Source: CAZGRP01 sp964527995 (GTDB taxonomy: Bacteria > Zhuqueibacterota > Zhuqueibacteria > Oceanimicrobiales > CAZGRP01). Taken from it: a DNA stretch of 5,787 nt. Below the pieces are notes generated by a model. The model saw only the letters and a list, made by a program, of their open reading frames with translations. It did not search any database and was not told where the DNA came from. Position numbers and translations under genes: made by a program. Shown one piece after another: positions 1 through 5,787 of the stretch; position 1 is the first letter of the stretch, and each line of letters begins with the position of its first letter. The stretch covers positions 1 through 5,787 of the forward strand of contig CAZGRP010000128.1 of assembly GCA_964527995.1 (NCBI GenBank), in the 5' to 3' direction.

Positions 1-29
1 TCTTCCGAACCCTGCCCCTGAAAAGAAAC

Positions 30-58
30 TTGACTCTTTCCCAAAACCAACGTAAACT
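30..58 (+). promoter_or_regulatory. Sigma70-like promoter placed for a leaderless transcript
   Basis: The -35 hexamer TTGACT (30-35, 5 of 6 matches to TTGACA) is separated by exactly 17 bases from the -10 hexamer TAAACT (53-58, 4 of 6 matches to TATAAT, with the key first T, second A and last T all present). The usual start site, seven bases after the end of the -10, is position 65, which is the A of the ATG of the kinase gene. The region between promoter and ATG has no Shine-Dalgarno sequence. Bases 1-29 show no gene or terminator that I can recognise. The hexamers are seen directly; promoter activity and start site are inferred. Confidence 0.6.
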
Positions 59-64
59 CAGTAC

Positions 65-1498
65 ATGCAAGACAAGCTCAGACAGCAAATTGCCGACCTC
101 TTTAGAGGCTGGGCCGGCGAAGCGCCGAAGAGAATCGCCGCCATCCAGGCCCACGGCTCCGAGCGCAAGTACTACCGCATCTTCGGCTCCGGCGGCCGCA
201 CGGCCATCGCCGCCCACAACGCAGACCGCCGCGAGAACATCGCCTTCGTGACCTTCTCCCGGCACTTCCGGAAGGCCGGCCTCCCTGTGCCGGAAATCTA
301 CGCCGAAGACCTCGACAACGGCCTCTACCTGGAAGAGGACCTCGGCGATACCACGCTCTTTTCTCTCCTCAGCGATATCCGCGAGAAGGACGGATTCTCC
401 TCTGAAATCACCCGACTCTACGAGAAGGTCGTCAGTTGGCTGCCACAGTTCCAGGTGGCGGCGGCCCGCGATCTCAACTACAGCGTCTGCTACCCGCGGG
501 CGCGCTTCGACCGGCAATCGATGATGTGGGACCTCAACTACTTCAAATACTACTTCCTCAAGCTCGCCAAAATCCCTTTCGACGAGCAGCACCTGGAGGA
601 TGACTTCCAACGCTTCACCGACTTCCTGCTCGAGGCCGACAGCGACTTTTTCCTCTACCGCGACTTCCAATCCCGCAACGTCATGATCCGCGACGGCCAG
701 CCCTACTTCATCGACTACCAGGGCGGCCGCAAGGGGGCGCTGCAATACGATATCGCCTCGCTGCTCTTTGACGCCAAAGCCGACATTCCTCATGAGGTGC
801 GGAGCGCACTCCTGCAGCGCTACATCCAGGCGCTCAACGAATTGCTGCCCGTCGACCGTGACTCTTTCCTGCAATACTACTACGGCTATGTCTTCATCCG
901 CATTATGCAGGCGCTCGGTGCCTACGGTTTCCGCGGCTTCTACGAGCGCAAAACACATTTCCTGCGCAGTGTCCCCTACGCCATCCGGAATCTCGAGTGG
1001 CTGCTGCGCACCGCCGAGCTGCCGGTAGAACTGCCGGCCCTCACCGACGCCTGGGAGCGGCTGGTACGATCCTCCTACTTGCGGCAGATCAGCGACGCAC
1101 ATCTGAAGCTGACCGTGCGCATCCAGAGTTTCTCCTACCGGCGTGGCATCCCCGTCGACGAGAAAGGGCACGGCGGCGGCTTTGTCTTCGATTGCCGTGC
1201 GCTGCCTAATCCAGGCCGATATCCCGAGTTCGCCGAGGTAACTGGAAACGATCCTGAGGTCATTGAATTCCTGGAAAAGGAAGAGGAGGTCGATCGCTTT
1301 CTCGAGCAAACAACCTCCATCCTCGACCAGGTAATTGCCAACTACCAGAAGAGAAACTTCACCGACCTGATGGTGGCGTTCGGGTGCACCGGCGGGCAGC
1401 ACCGCTCGGTGTATTGCGCCAACCGCGTCGCCGATTACCTGCGACGCAAGCACAACGTCGACATCGAAGTGCGACATCGAGAGCTGGAGATGAAGTGA
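65..1498 (+). CDS. AmgK-like amino-sugar kinase fused to a RapZ C-terminal domain
   Basis: This 477-residue protein has two parts. Residues 1-330 form an aminoglycoside-phosphotransferase (APH)-fold kinase, like AmgK, which phosphorylates the anomeric position of MurNAc/GlcNAc in the cytoplasm. The nucleotide-binding start (ERKYYRIF, about 33-40), the catalytic loop YRDFQSRN (198-205, with D200 and N205) and the metal-binding IDYQGG (216-221, D217) are visible. The loop has Tyr198 where most APH kinases have His. Residues 347-477 closely resemble the C-terminal half of RapZ: FDCRALPNP (375-383), TGNDPEV (393-399), GCTGGQHRSVY (440-450) and RHREL (470-474). RapZ's own N-terminal P-loop domain is absent. 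In E. coli that C-terminal half binds glucosamine-6-phosphate. An in-frame TAA at 53-55 rules out an earlier start, and no Shine-Dalgarno precedes the ATG. The stop overlaps the start of the nucleotidyltransferase gene. The exact sugar substrate and the regulatory role of the RapZ part are inferred. Confidence 0.88.
   Translation: MQDKLRQQIADLFRGWAGEAPKRIAAIQAHGSERKYYRIFGSGGRTAIAAHNADRRENIAFVTFSRHFRKAGLPVPEIYAEDLDNGLYLEEDLGDTTLFSLLSDIREKDGFSSEITRLYEKVVSWLPQFQVAAARDLNYSVCYPRARFDRQSMMWDLNYFKYYFLKLAKIPFDEQHLEDDFQRFTDFLLEADSDFFLYRDFQSRNVMIRDGQPYFIDYQGGRKGALQYDIASLLFDAKADIPHEVRSALLQRYIQALNELLPVDRDSFLQYYYGYVFIRIMQALGAYGFRGFYERKTHFLRSVPYAIRNLEWLLRTAELPVELPALTDAWERLVRSSYLRQISDAHLKLTVRIQSFSYRRGIPVDEKGHGGGFVFDCRALPNPGRYPEFAEVTGNDPEVIEFLEKEEEVDRFLEQTTSILDQVIANYQKRNFTDLMVAFGCTGGQHRSVYCANRVADYLRRKHNVDIEVRHRELEMK
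1486..1489 (+). promoter_or_regulatory. Ribosome binding site deciding a GTG start
   Basis: GGAG ends five bases before the GTG at 1495. It supports that GTG over the ATG at 1504 as start, since the ATG would sit 14 bases away. The site lies inside the end of the kinase gene, which fits translational coupling. Confidence 0.55.
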
Positions 1499-2241
1499 AA
1501 GCGATGATCCTGGCGGCCGGCCTCGGCAGCCGGCTGCGGCCGCTGACTCAAAATCGGCCCAAAGCCCTGGTTCGGATCGCCGGTGCGCCGCTGCTCGAAC
1601 ATATTCTTCTCCGCTTGAAGCACTACGGTTTCGATGAGATCATCCTCAATGCGCACCACATGGCGGACCAGATTGTCGACTTTCTGGAGCAGCGAGGCAA
1701 TTTCGACCTGCGGATCGAGGTGTCGCTGGAAGAACAGCTTCTGGGCACCGGCGGCGGCTTGCAGCGAGCAGCCTGGTTCTTCGACGACGGCCAGCCGTTC
1801 CTGCTGCACAACGTGGACGTCTTGACCGACCTGGACCCGCGACAGATGATGGCGGCGCACCAGGCCTCGGGCGCCCTCGCCACCCTGGCCGTGCGCCAGC
1901 GGGAAACGGCCCGCTACTTCCTGTTCGACCGCGAAGGTCTTCTTGTGGGCTGGCAGCGCCGGCAGGCCGGTCAGAGTGGCGGGATGGAGCGCCGGCTGGT
2001 GCGGCAAACCGACACCGAGCCGACACCGCTTTCGTTTATGGGAATCCATGTGCTGTCGCCGCGCATCTTTGAGCTGCTCACCGAAAAGGCGCCATTCTCC
2101 ATCCGCGATGCCTATCTGCGTCTGGCGCAGGCCGGCGAGCCGATCCGCGCGTTTCGAGGCGATGACGCTCGCTGGCTCGATGTCGGCCGGCCGGAGAATC
2201 TGGCAAAGGCGGAAGAGTTTCTCGACTCCGGTCGTCCGTAG
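1495..2241 (+). CDS. MurU-like sugar-1-phosphate nucleotidyltransferase
   Basis: This 248-residue cytoplasmic enzyme belongs to the NTP_transferase (GT-A fold) family that makes NDP-sugars from NTP and sugar-1-phosphate. The N-terminal signature LAAGLGSRLRPLT (6-18) with RPKAL (21-25, catalytic-type Lys23 or 24 region) binds the nucleotide. LGTGGGLQ (83-90) contacts base and sugar. NVDVLTDLD (106-114, D108) carries the metal-binding Asp, and WLDVGRPENL (227-236) supplies the second acidic site. The closest named match by motif, size and neighbour is MurU, which makes UDP-MurNAc from MurNAc-1-phosphate. Known MurU proteins are slightly shorter; a polar stretch at about 153-178 (rich in Q, R, G) accounts for some of the difference. 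The start is GTG at 1495, giving the usual MKAMILAAG opening and a GTGA overlap with the preceding stop, so the two genes are almost surely co-translated. UDP-GlcNAc, dTDP-sugar or GDP-sugar synthesis cannot be excluded from sequence alone. Confidence 0.85.
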   Translation: MKAMILAAGLGSRLRPLTQNRPKALVRIAGAPLLEHILLRLKHYGFDEIILNAHHMADQIVDFLEQRGNFDLRIEVSLEEQLLGTGGGLQRAAWFFDDGQPFLLHNVDVLTDLDPRQMMAAHQASGALATLAVRQRETARYFLFDREGLLVGWQRRQAGQSGGMERRLVRQTDTEPTPLSFMGIHVLSPRIFELLTEKAPFSIRDAYLRLAQAGEPIRAFRGDDARWLDVGRPENLAKAEEFLDSGRP

Positions 2242-2259
2242 CAGTGAGCCATCGCCGCA

Positions 2260-4026
2260 ATGCGGCACGATCCGGATGCGACGCAATCCACGATGACTTC
2301 TTTCTTCTCAAAAGAAGCGAGAAGTACCGAGGCGGAGACGCGCGGAATCATGTTGCGCCTCTTTTCACAGCTCGGTCCGCGCCTGGCTCCCTTCCACCAG
2401 CAGGCCCACGCCCCGTCTCGGGGGCTGGCCCTCCTGCTGTCGATTGCACTCCATGCCGGCACCCTCCTCCTGGCCGGCCTCCTGGTCATGTTGCTGAAAG
2501 GTCCGGGGCCGGGAGCTGACACGCTCGTCTTCCAGTTTGTCTTTGCGCCCTCCTCGGGCGAGCAGGAAGGCCCTCCGGCCCAGCGCAGCAACGACCGCAA
2601 CGAGCGCCAGTTTCAGGCCGCCGCACCGTCGGGGACGCCCGAGCAGCTTTCGTCGCAGGTAAGCAGCCAGAAGCCGCTGCCACCCGCCGTGGCCGAGGAA
2701 AGCACACACAGGGTCACCGAAGACATCGCGGAGACCCCAAGCGCTGCTGAGGAATCGAGCCGGCCGGCCGTTCACGACATGGCCTCCGGGCCCGCAGCAC
2801 CACTGTCGGCACTGCTGGCGACCTCTCCTCTTCCTGTTGTGGACAGGTCCCTGCCGGCACCGCAGGCGCGCCTTCTTGGCCGCCGCGCCGACCTGGTGCC
2901 TGCCAGGCTGCCGATGCCGGTGCGCCAGCGCAAGGCCGTGGTCAAGAAGATCAGAAAACTTCTCGCCCGGCACGATCCTACGGAGCTGTCCGACACAACC
3001 ATCGTCTGGCAGGCCAGGGGGCAATCCTATGAAGCGACCTTTCATTATCAGCCCTCTGCCTCGCCCACTGGCCTGGATGAAATGGTTATCGATGTGTCGA
3101 CCGAGCGAGGCGGCCACGCGGTCACCACCCAACTGCGGATGCGGCGACTGGCTTTCTCCAGCTTCGCCCAGTTCGTGGACTACTGGAATCCACGGGTGGC
3201 CATCCACGACGACGAGCTGGACGGACGTTTTCATACCAACACCACATTCAACGTCAGCAGCAGCTACGGCGTGAAACCGAAGTTCCGCGGTAAGGTCACC
3301 ACAGCCGCCTATGAGGTGCGCAACTCAGACCGCTGGCCGTTCTTTGATGCCGACTCGATCTTCAGCGCTGGCATCGAGATGGGTGTGGACGTCATCCGCC
3401 TGCCTCGCAGTTTCACTGTATTTCTCGGCCCCAACCTGAACGACTCCGCCCATGTGCAAACCTTCACAGAAGAGACCTGGGTGACGTTCCTTCGACACGG
3501 CTCCTTCACCTGGCACACCAGATCGGACCCACGGATTGGGCAGCGGACGCTACCGGCGGAGCCGTTCTACATCGTCGGTGGCAAAAAAGCCGCGATCCAT
3601 GTCAAGGGCGTTGTCAGCGGCAAGGTGCTGGTCTACAGCGCCCGAAAGATTATCATCGACGATGATCTGACCTACGCCCGGCCACCCGAGTTGTGGCCAG
3701 GCTCGGCAGACTACCTCGGCCTGGTGAGCGAGAAGGACATCGACGTGGCCGATCCCAAAGTTACAGGGCCGGGAGACCTTCACATCTATGCCGCCATTCT
3801 CGCCCGAGGGAGATTCCGGGTGCGCAAACTCTGGTCGCGCAGGGCGGGCACGCTGTCCATCTACGGCAGCCTCAGCGCCGGCACGCTCTCCGCCACCGAG
3901 CCGCGCTACGCCACCAAGATCCGCTTCGACAAACGTCTCAACAGGCGACGGCCACCTCGCTTCCCAATGACGAATCGGTTCGAGATTGTCGACTGGGACA
4001 GGCAATGGAAGGTGTCTTTGCCGTAA
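2260..4026 (+). CDS. TonB-like-anchored protein with DUF4900/PilX-like C-terminal half
   Basis: The protein has up to 588 residues. A hydrophobic segment at about 55-79 contains SIALH (61-65), the same Ser-x3-His spacing that TonB and TolA use in their single transmembrane helix to contact ExbB/D or TolQ/R. A long low-complexity linker follows (about 95-225; Pro, Ser, Ala, Glu, Gln), probably spanning the periplasm. No TonB C-terminal domain is visible. Instead residues 240-350 and 440-585 resemble the DUF4900-type region of PilX-like pilus-assembly proteins: DGRFHTNTTFNVSS (321-334), KIIIDDDLTYA (463-473), DYLGLVSEKDI (484-494), LHIYAAILA (507-515), TLSIYGSLSAG (531-541) and PPRFP (565-569). 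Repeated short beta strands suggest a beta-solenoid. Start choice is open: ATG 2260 lies 18 bases after the nucleotidyltransferase stop without a clear binding site. ATG 2350 (558 residues) has a GGCGGAG at 2331-2337, rather distant, and the codons before it have fewer G/C third positions. Function is unknown; a role in envelope or pilus assembly is inferred. Confidence 0.72.
   Translation: MRHDPDATQSTMTSFFSKEARSTEAETRGIMLRLFSQLGPRLAPFHQQAHAPSRGLALLLSIALHAGTLLLAGLLVMLLKGPGPGADTLVFQFVFAPSSGEQEGPPAQRSNDRNERQFQAAAPSGTPEQLSSQVSSQKPLPPAVAEESTHRVTEDIAETPSAAEESSRPAVHDMASGPAAPLSALLATSPLPVVDRSLPAPQARLLGRRADLVPARLPMPVRQRKAVVKKIRKLLARHDPTELSDTTIVWQARGQSYEATFHYQPSASPTGLDEMVIDVSTERGGHAVTTQLRMRRLAFSSFAQFVDYWNPRVAIHDDELDGRFHTNTTFNVSSSYGVKPKFRGKVTTAAYEVRNSDRWPFFDADSIFSAGIEMGVDVIRLPRSFTVFLGPNLNDSAHVQTFTEETWVTFLRHGSFTWHTRSDPRIGQRTLPAEPFYIVGGKKAAIHVKGVVSGKVLVYSARKIIIDDDLTYARPPELWPGSADYLGLVSEKDIDVADPKVTGPGDLHIYAAILARGRFRVRKLWSRRAGTLSIYGSLSAGTLSATEPRYATKIRFDKRLNRRRPPRFPMTNRFEIVDWDRQWKVSLP
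2297..2324 (+). repeat. Two competing inverted repeats near the alternative start
   Basis: CTTCTTT (2297-2303) is the exact reverse complement of AAAGAAG (2311-2317). CTTCTC (2304-2309), lying in the loop of that hairpin, is the exact reverse complement of GAGAAG (2319-2324). The two stems interleave and leave only one-base connectors, so both can hardly form together. If translation starts at 2350 this is untranslated leader; if it starts at 2260 it is coding. There is no U run, so this is not a standard terminator. The biased purine/pyrimidine composition makes chance pairing possible. Confidence 0.4.
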
Positions 4027-4157
4027 ACTGCCCCACCCTGATGCCTCGCCGCTGCAGATCCAGCCCGGCGAAGTGGTCCCGGCCGCAACTCGAGGTGCGC
4101 CTCGACCGAGACGGCTCCCTCGCCGACAGCGCAAACCCGGTGTCTGCCTTCTTCTGA
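4022..4157 (+). other. Spacer with patchy coding character, possible gene remnant
   Basis: The 176 bases between the DUF4900-like gene and the TPR gene (4027-4202) contain no clear promoter or terminator. Two stretches look coding in different frames. The first runs from 4022 to about 4087 (KLPHPDASPLQIQPGEVVPA). The second reads in the next frame to TGA at 4155-4157 (QLEVRLDRDGSLADSANPV and SAFF). An uninterrupted reading of the second frame from ATG 4041 gives 38 residues with 32 of 38 third positions G or C, against 24 of 38 in each other frame, but it has no ribosome binding site. It may be a broken 3' extension of the preceding gene, a decayed small gene, or chance in GC-rich DNA. I do not recognise a family. 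Confidence 0.25.
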
Positions 4158-4188
4158 GCCCGGGACCGCGTTCAACCCCTCACCAGAT

Positions 4189-4194
4189 GGAGGG
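4189..4194 (+). promoter_or_regulatory. Strong Shine-Dalgarno for the TPR gene
   Basis: GGAGGG is followed by eight bases and then ATG at 4203. It is the only near-ideal ribosome binding site in the window and fixes the start of the TPR protein. Confidence 0.8.
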
Positions 4195-4202
4195 CACCCA
4201 AC

Positions 4203-5186
4203 ATGAAGGCCACTTCGTTTCTTCTGTGCATGCTGGCAGTCGCCGTGACCGGCTCCGGCGCGCCATTCTCCTCACTCCGCCCCGTTGCCTCTTCACAGGA
4301 GCCAGCCACCACCGAAAACGACCGTCCGGAAGCGATCTCGCTGCTGGGCAAGCCGCTCTATCGCCCCAAGTTGCCGCCAGAAACGCAGAAAAAGCTGGAG
4401 GCCAACCTGGCAAGAGCCCGGGCAGAATACGAAGCCGACCCCGACAATCCGGAAACACTGATCTGGCTCGGCCGGCGGACGGCCTACCTGTGGCGCTACC
4501 GGGAGGCTATCGAGATCTACTCGCGCGGCATCAAGAAGCACCCGGGCAACGCCAAGCTCTACCGCCACCGCGGCCATCGCTACATCTCCATCCGCAAGTT
4601 CGACCAGGCCATCGCCGATCTCGAACGAGCCGCGGCGTTGATCAAAGGGGTCCCGGACGAGGTCGAGCCGGACGGTGCCCCGAACAAGTTCAACATCCCG
4701 CGCAGCACCCTGAATTCGAACATCTGGTACCATCTCGGCCTGGCCTACTACCTCAAAGGCGACTTCGACAACGCCCTGCGCGCCTACCGCGAGGGCATGA
4801 AGTTCTCGACCGTCAACGACGATATGTTCGTCGCCACCAGCTACTGGCTCTACCTGACCTATCGCCGGCTTGGGAAAACCGAAGCGGCGGCGAAGCTCCT
4901 CGAGCCGATCCGGGAGGAGATGGACATCCTCGAGAGCTTTGCCTACCACGACCTGCTGCTGATGTTCAAAGGGATGAAGACGCCAGATTCGTTACTGGAC
5001 GCGGAGGCAGAGGACGACCTCGACCTGGCCACGCATGGCTACGGGGTCGCCATGTGGTACCGGCTCAATGGAGAGGAGAAAAAGGCGCGCCGCCTCCTCG
5101 AGAAAATCGTTGATGGCAACTACTGGGCCGCTTTCGGCTACATCGCCGCCGAGGCTGAGTTGAAGCGCCTTCTGGAGAAAGAATGA
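4203..5186 (+). CDS. Probably exported tetratricopeptide-repeat (TPR) protein
   Basis: This 327-residue protein starts with a short signal-peptide-like segment: Lys2, hydrophobic core about 5-16, and possible cleavage after TGSGA (16-20). Cys9 lies inside the core without a lipobox, so a lipoprotein is unlikely. At least three TPR-type helix pairs follow. One covers about 84-117 (NPETLIWLGRRTAY, then YREAIEIYSRGIKKHP). The next covers about 118-150 (AKLYRHRGHRYISIRKFDQA, then IADLERA). A third covers about 172-203 (NIWYHLGLAYYLKGDFDNA, then LRAYREGM), and weaker repeats are likely to about 237. The conserved small and aromatic positions, and Pro at the end of the second helix of the first repeat, fit the family. 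The rest (about 240-327) is helical, possibly with one more degenerate pair around 279-305. TPRs bind proteins or assemble complexes; the partner is unknown. The gene is 176 bases after the DUF4900-like gene and 44 bases before the phosphatase gene, so it may share a transcript with the latter. Confidence 0.82.
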   Translation: MKATSFLLCMLAVAVTGSGAPFSSLRPVASSQEPATTENDRPEAISLLGKPLYRPKLPPETQKKLEANLARARAEYEADPDNPETLIWLGRRTAYLWRYREAIEIYSRGIKKHPGNAKLYRHRGHRYISIRKFDQAIADLERAAALIKGVPDEVEPDGAPNKFNIPRSTLNSNIWYHLGLAYYLKGDFDNALRAYREGMKFSTVNDDMFVATSYWLYLTYRRLGKTEAAAKLLEPIREEMDILESFAYHDLLLMFKGMKTPDSLLDAEAEDDLDLATHGYGVAMWYRLNGEEKKARRLLEKIVDGNYWAAFGYIAAEAELKRLLEKE

Positions 5187-5211
5187 TCGGTGTGTTTCAG
5201 TGTTGTTCGGT

Positions 5212-5232
5212 ATTTAACTTACGGTGTTAAAT
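5212..5232 (+). repeat. AT-rich inverted repeat covering a start codon
   Basis: ATTTAAC (5212-5218) and GTTAAAT (5226-5232) are perfect reverse complements separated by TTACGGT. The right arm includes the first two bases of the ATG at 5231. No Shine-Dalgarno precedes that ATG. The gap between the two genes (5187-5230) is much richer in A/T than the genes. It could be an operator or an RNA hairpin that hides the start codon. The repeat is seen directly; any role is inferred. Confidence 0.55.
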
Positions 5233-5787
5233 GAAAACTTCTCGCATGAAATCGCGTGTTTTGCCGTTTCTCCTGACAACCCTGTTGCTTTCCCTTCTTT
5301 CGTCGGCGGTCGATGCCCAGCCCACCCTCTACATCGTGCGCCACGCCGAGAAGCTGTCCGGCTGGCCGAAGGGGAAGCTGGCGAACTTCCAGCCGCTGAG
5401 CGCCGAGGGGATCGCCCGGGCACAGCGCCTGGCCGACCGCTTCGAGCCCGGCTCCCTGGCGGCCATCTACACCAGCCTGACCACGCGCACCGCCCACACC
5501 GCCCTGCCGGTGGCCCAGAAGCTCGGCCTGGAGATCACCGTCGCCCAGGCCGTGATGGACACCTCGGCCATCGACTCCTTCTATGCCGACCTGGCCCGAC
5601 GATTCGGGCCGGAAGACGCCGTGCTCCTCGTATCTCATTCCAACATCATCCCCTACCTGCTGCTCAAGGCCGGGCTGCCGTCCGATTGCCGAGACGAGAT
5701 GGGAATCACCGCCTCGACGAAGCACAGCTGGCTGTTGATCGAAGGGTACGACAACCTGTGGCGGGTCGACCAGGCCGGCGGCACGGG
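5231..5787 (+). CDS. Exported histidine phosphatase (phosphoglycerate-mutase-like), 3' end cut off
   Basis: The reading frame is open from the ATG to the window edge: 185 complete codons with no stop, so the gene continues outside. Residues 1-29 look like a signal peptide: KTSRMKSR basic start, hydrophobic core about 10-23, and cleavage likely near AVDA (26-29). The mature part begins with LYIVRHAEK (33-41), the catalytic RH motif, in which His38 would be phosphorylated. TSLTTRTAHTA (81-91) contains the conserved Arg86, and VSHSNIIP (134-141) carries the second catalytic His136. This matches the histidine phosphatase superfamily, small periplasmic or secreted branch. The substrate (sugar phosphate, nucleotide, phytate-like or phosphoprotein) cannot be told. 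The ATG lies 44 bases after the TPR stop with no visible binding site; ATG 5246 is a poorer alternative because it trims the basic start of the signal peptide. I see no frameshift or missing key residue in the part present. Confidence 0.85.
   Translation, partial: MKTSRMKSRVLPFLLTTLLLSLLSSAVDAQPTLYIVRHAEKLSGWPKGKLANFQPLSAEGIARAQRLADRFEPGSLAAIYTSLTTRTAHTALPVAQKLGLEITVAQAVMDTSAIDSFYADLARRFGPEDAVLLVSHSNIIPYLLLKAGLPSDCRDEMGITASTKHSWLLIEGYDNLWRVDQAGGT

Noticed and set aside
1435..2286. Long open frame of 283 codons on the - strand
   Set aside because: It lies opposite the nucleotidyltransferase gene, whose motifs are unmistakable. Its protein shows no family signature; open antisense frames are expected with high third-position G/C.
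2365..3234. Open frame of 289 codons on the - strand
   Set aside because: It is antisense to the TonB-like/DUF4900 gene, with biased composition and no recognisable motifs.
3550..4134. Open frame of 194 codons on the - strand crossing the spacer
   Set aside because: Most of it mirrors the DUF4900-like gene; it has no motif and no ribosome binding site that I can see.
4158..4202. Possible rho-independent terminator around the CCCGGG palindrome near 4159
   Set aside because: The palindrome is only six bases with no loop, and no T run follows it.
3986..5113. Open frame of 375 codons on the + strand, overlapping the TPR gene
   Set aside because: The Arg/Pro/Gly-rich translation is typical of a shifted frame. 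The TPR frame has a signal peptide, a strong ribosome binding site and clear repeats.
5219..5725. Open frame of 168 codons on the - strand at the right end
   Set aside because: It is antisense to the histidine phosphatase, which has both catalytic histidines and a signal peptide.
1..5787. CRISPR arrays, tRNA or rRNA genes, insertion sequences, integrase or att sites
   Set aside because: I looked for spaced direct repeats, tRNA-like cloverleafs, terminal inverted repeats and transposase motifs on both strands and saw none.

Overview
The window is GC-rich (clearly above 60% by eye) and all coding is on the + strand. It holds four complete genes and one cut by the right edge. A TonB-type inner-membrane anchor, a cell-wall-recycling gene pair and two probably exported proteins point to a diderm (Gram-negative) bacterium. 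Strong third-position G/C codon use would fit Acidobacteriota or a relative, or a high-GC proteobacterium. No marker gene is present, so the phylum is an inference.

Left block (about 1-2241). A well-formed sigma70-like promoter (TTGACT, 17-base spacer, TAAACT) lies directly before the first gene, so close that the predicted mRNA would start at the ATG itself. That gene encodes an aminoglycoside-phosphotransferase-fold sugar kinase of the AmgK type fused to the C-terminal domain of RapZ, which in E. coli senses glucosamine-6-phosphate. The next gene overlaps it by four bases (GTGA) and encodes a MurU-like sugar-1-phosphate nucleotidyltransferase. Together they look like an anomeric sugar kinase plus uridylyltransferase: amino sugar to sugar-1-phosphate to UDP-sugar, as in the AmgK/MurU peptidoglycan-recycling shortcut. 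The RapZ-like domain could add control by an amino-sugar phosphate.

Middle block (2242-4202). A protein of up to 588 residues has a TonB/TolA-like membrane anchor with the S-x3-H motif, a long disordered Pro/Ser/Ala/Glu linker, and a C-terminal half resembling the DUF4900-type modules of PilX-like pilus-assembly proteins. The start codon is uncertain, and competing small hairpins lie between the candidate starts. A 176-base spacer follows it that still looks protein-coding in patches, but in shifting frames.

Right block (4203-5787). A probably secreted TPR protein has the only textbook ribosome binding site of the window. A 44-base AT-rich gap follows, containing a 7-bp inverted repeat that covers the start codon of the last gene. 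That gene is a signal-peptide-bearing histidine phosphatase, cut off by the window edge. The common theme of the window is the cell envelope, but only the first two genes are clearly linked in function.
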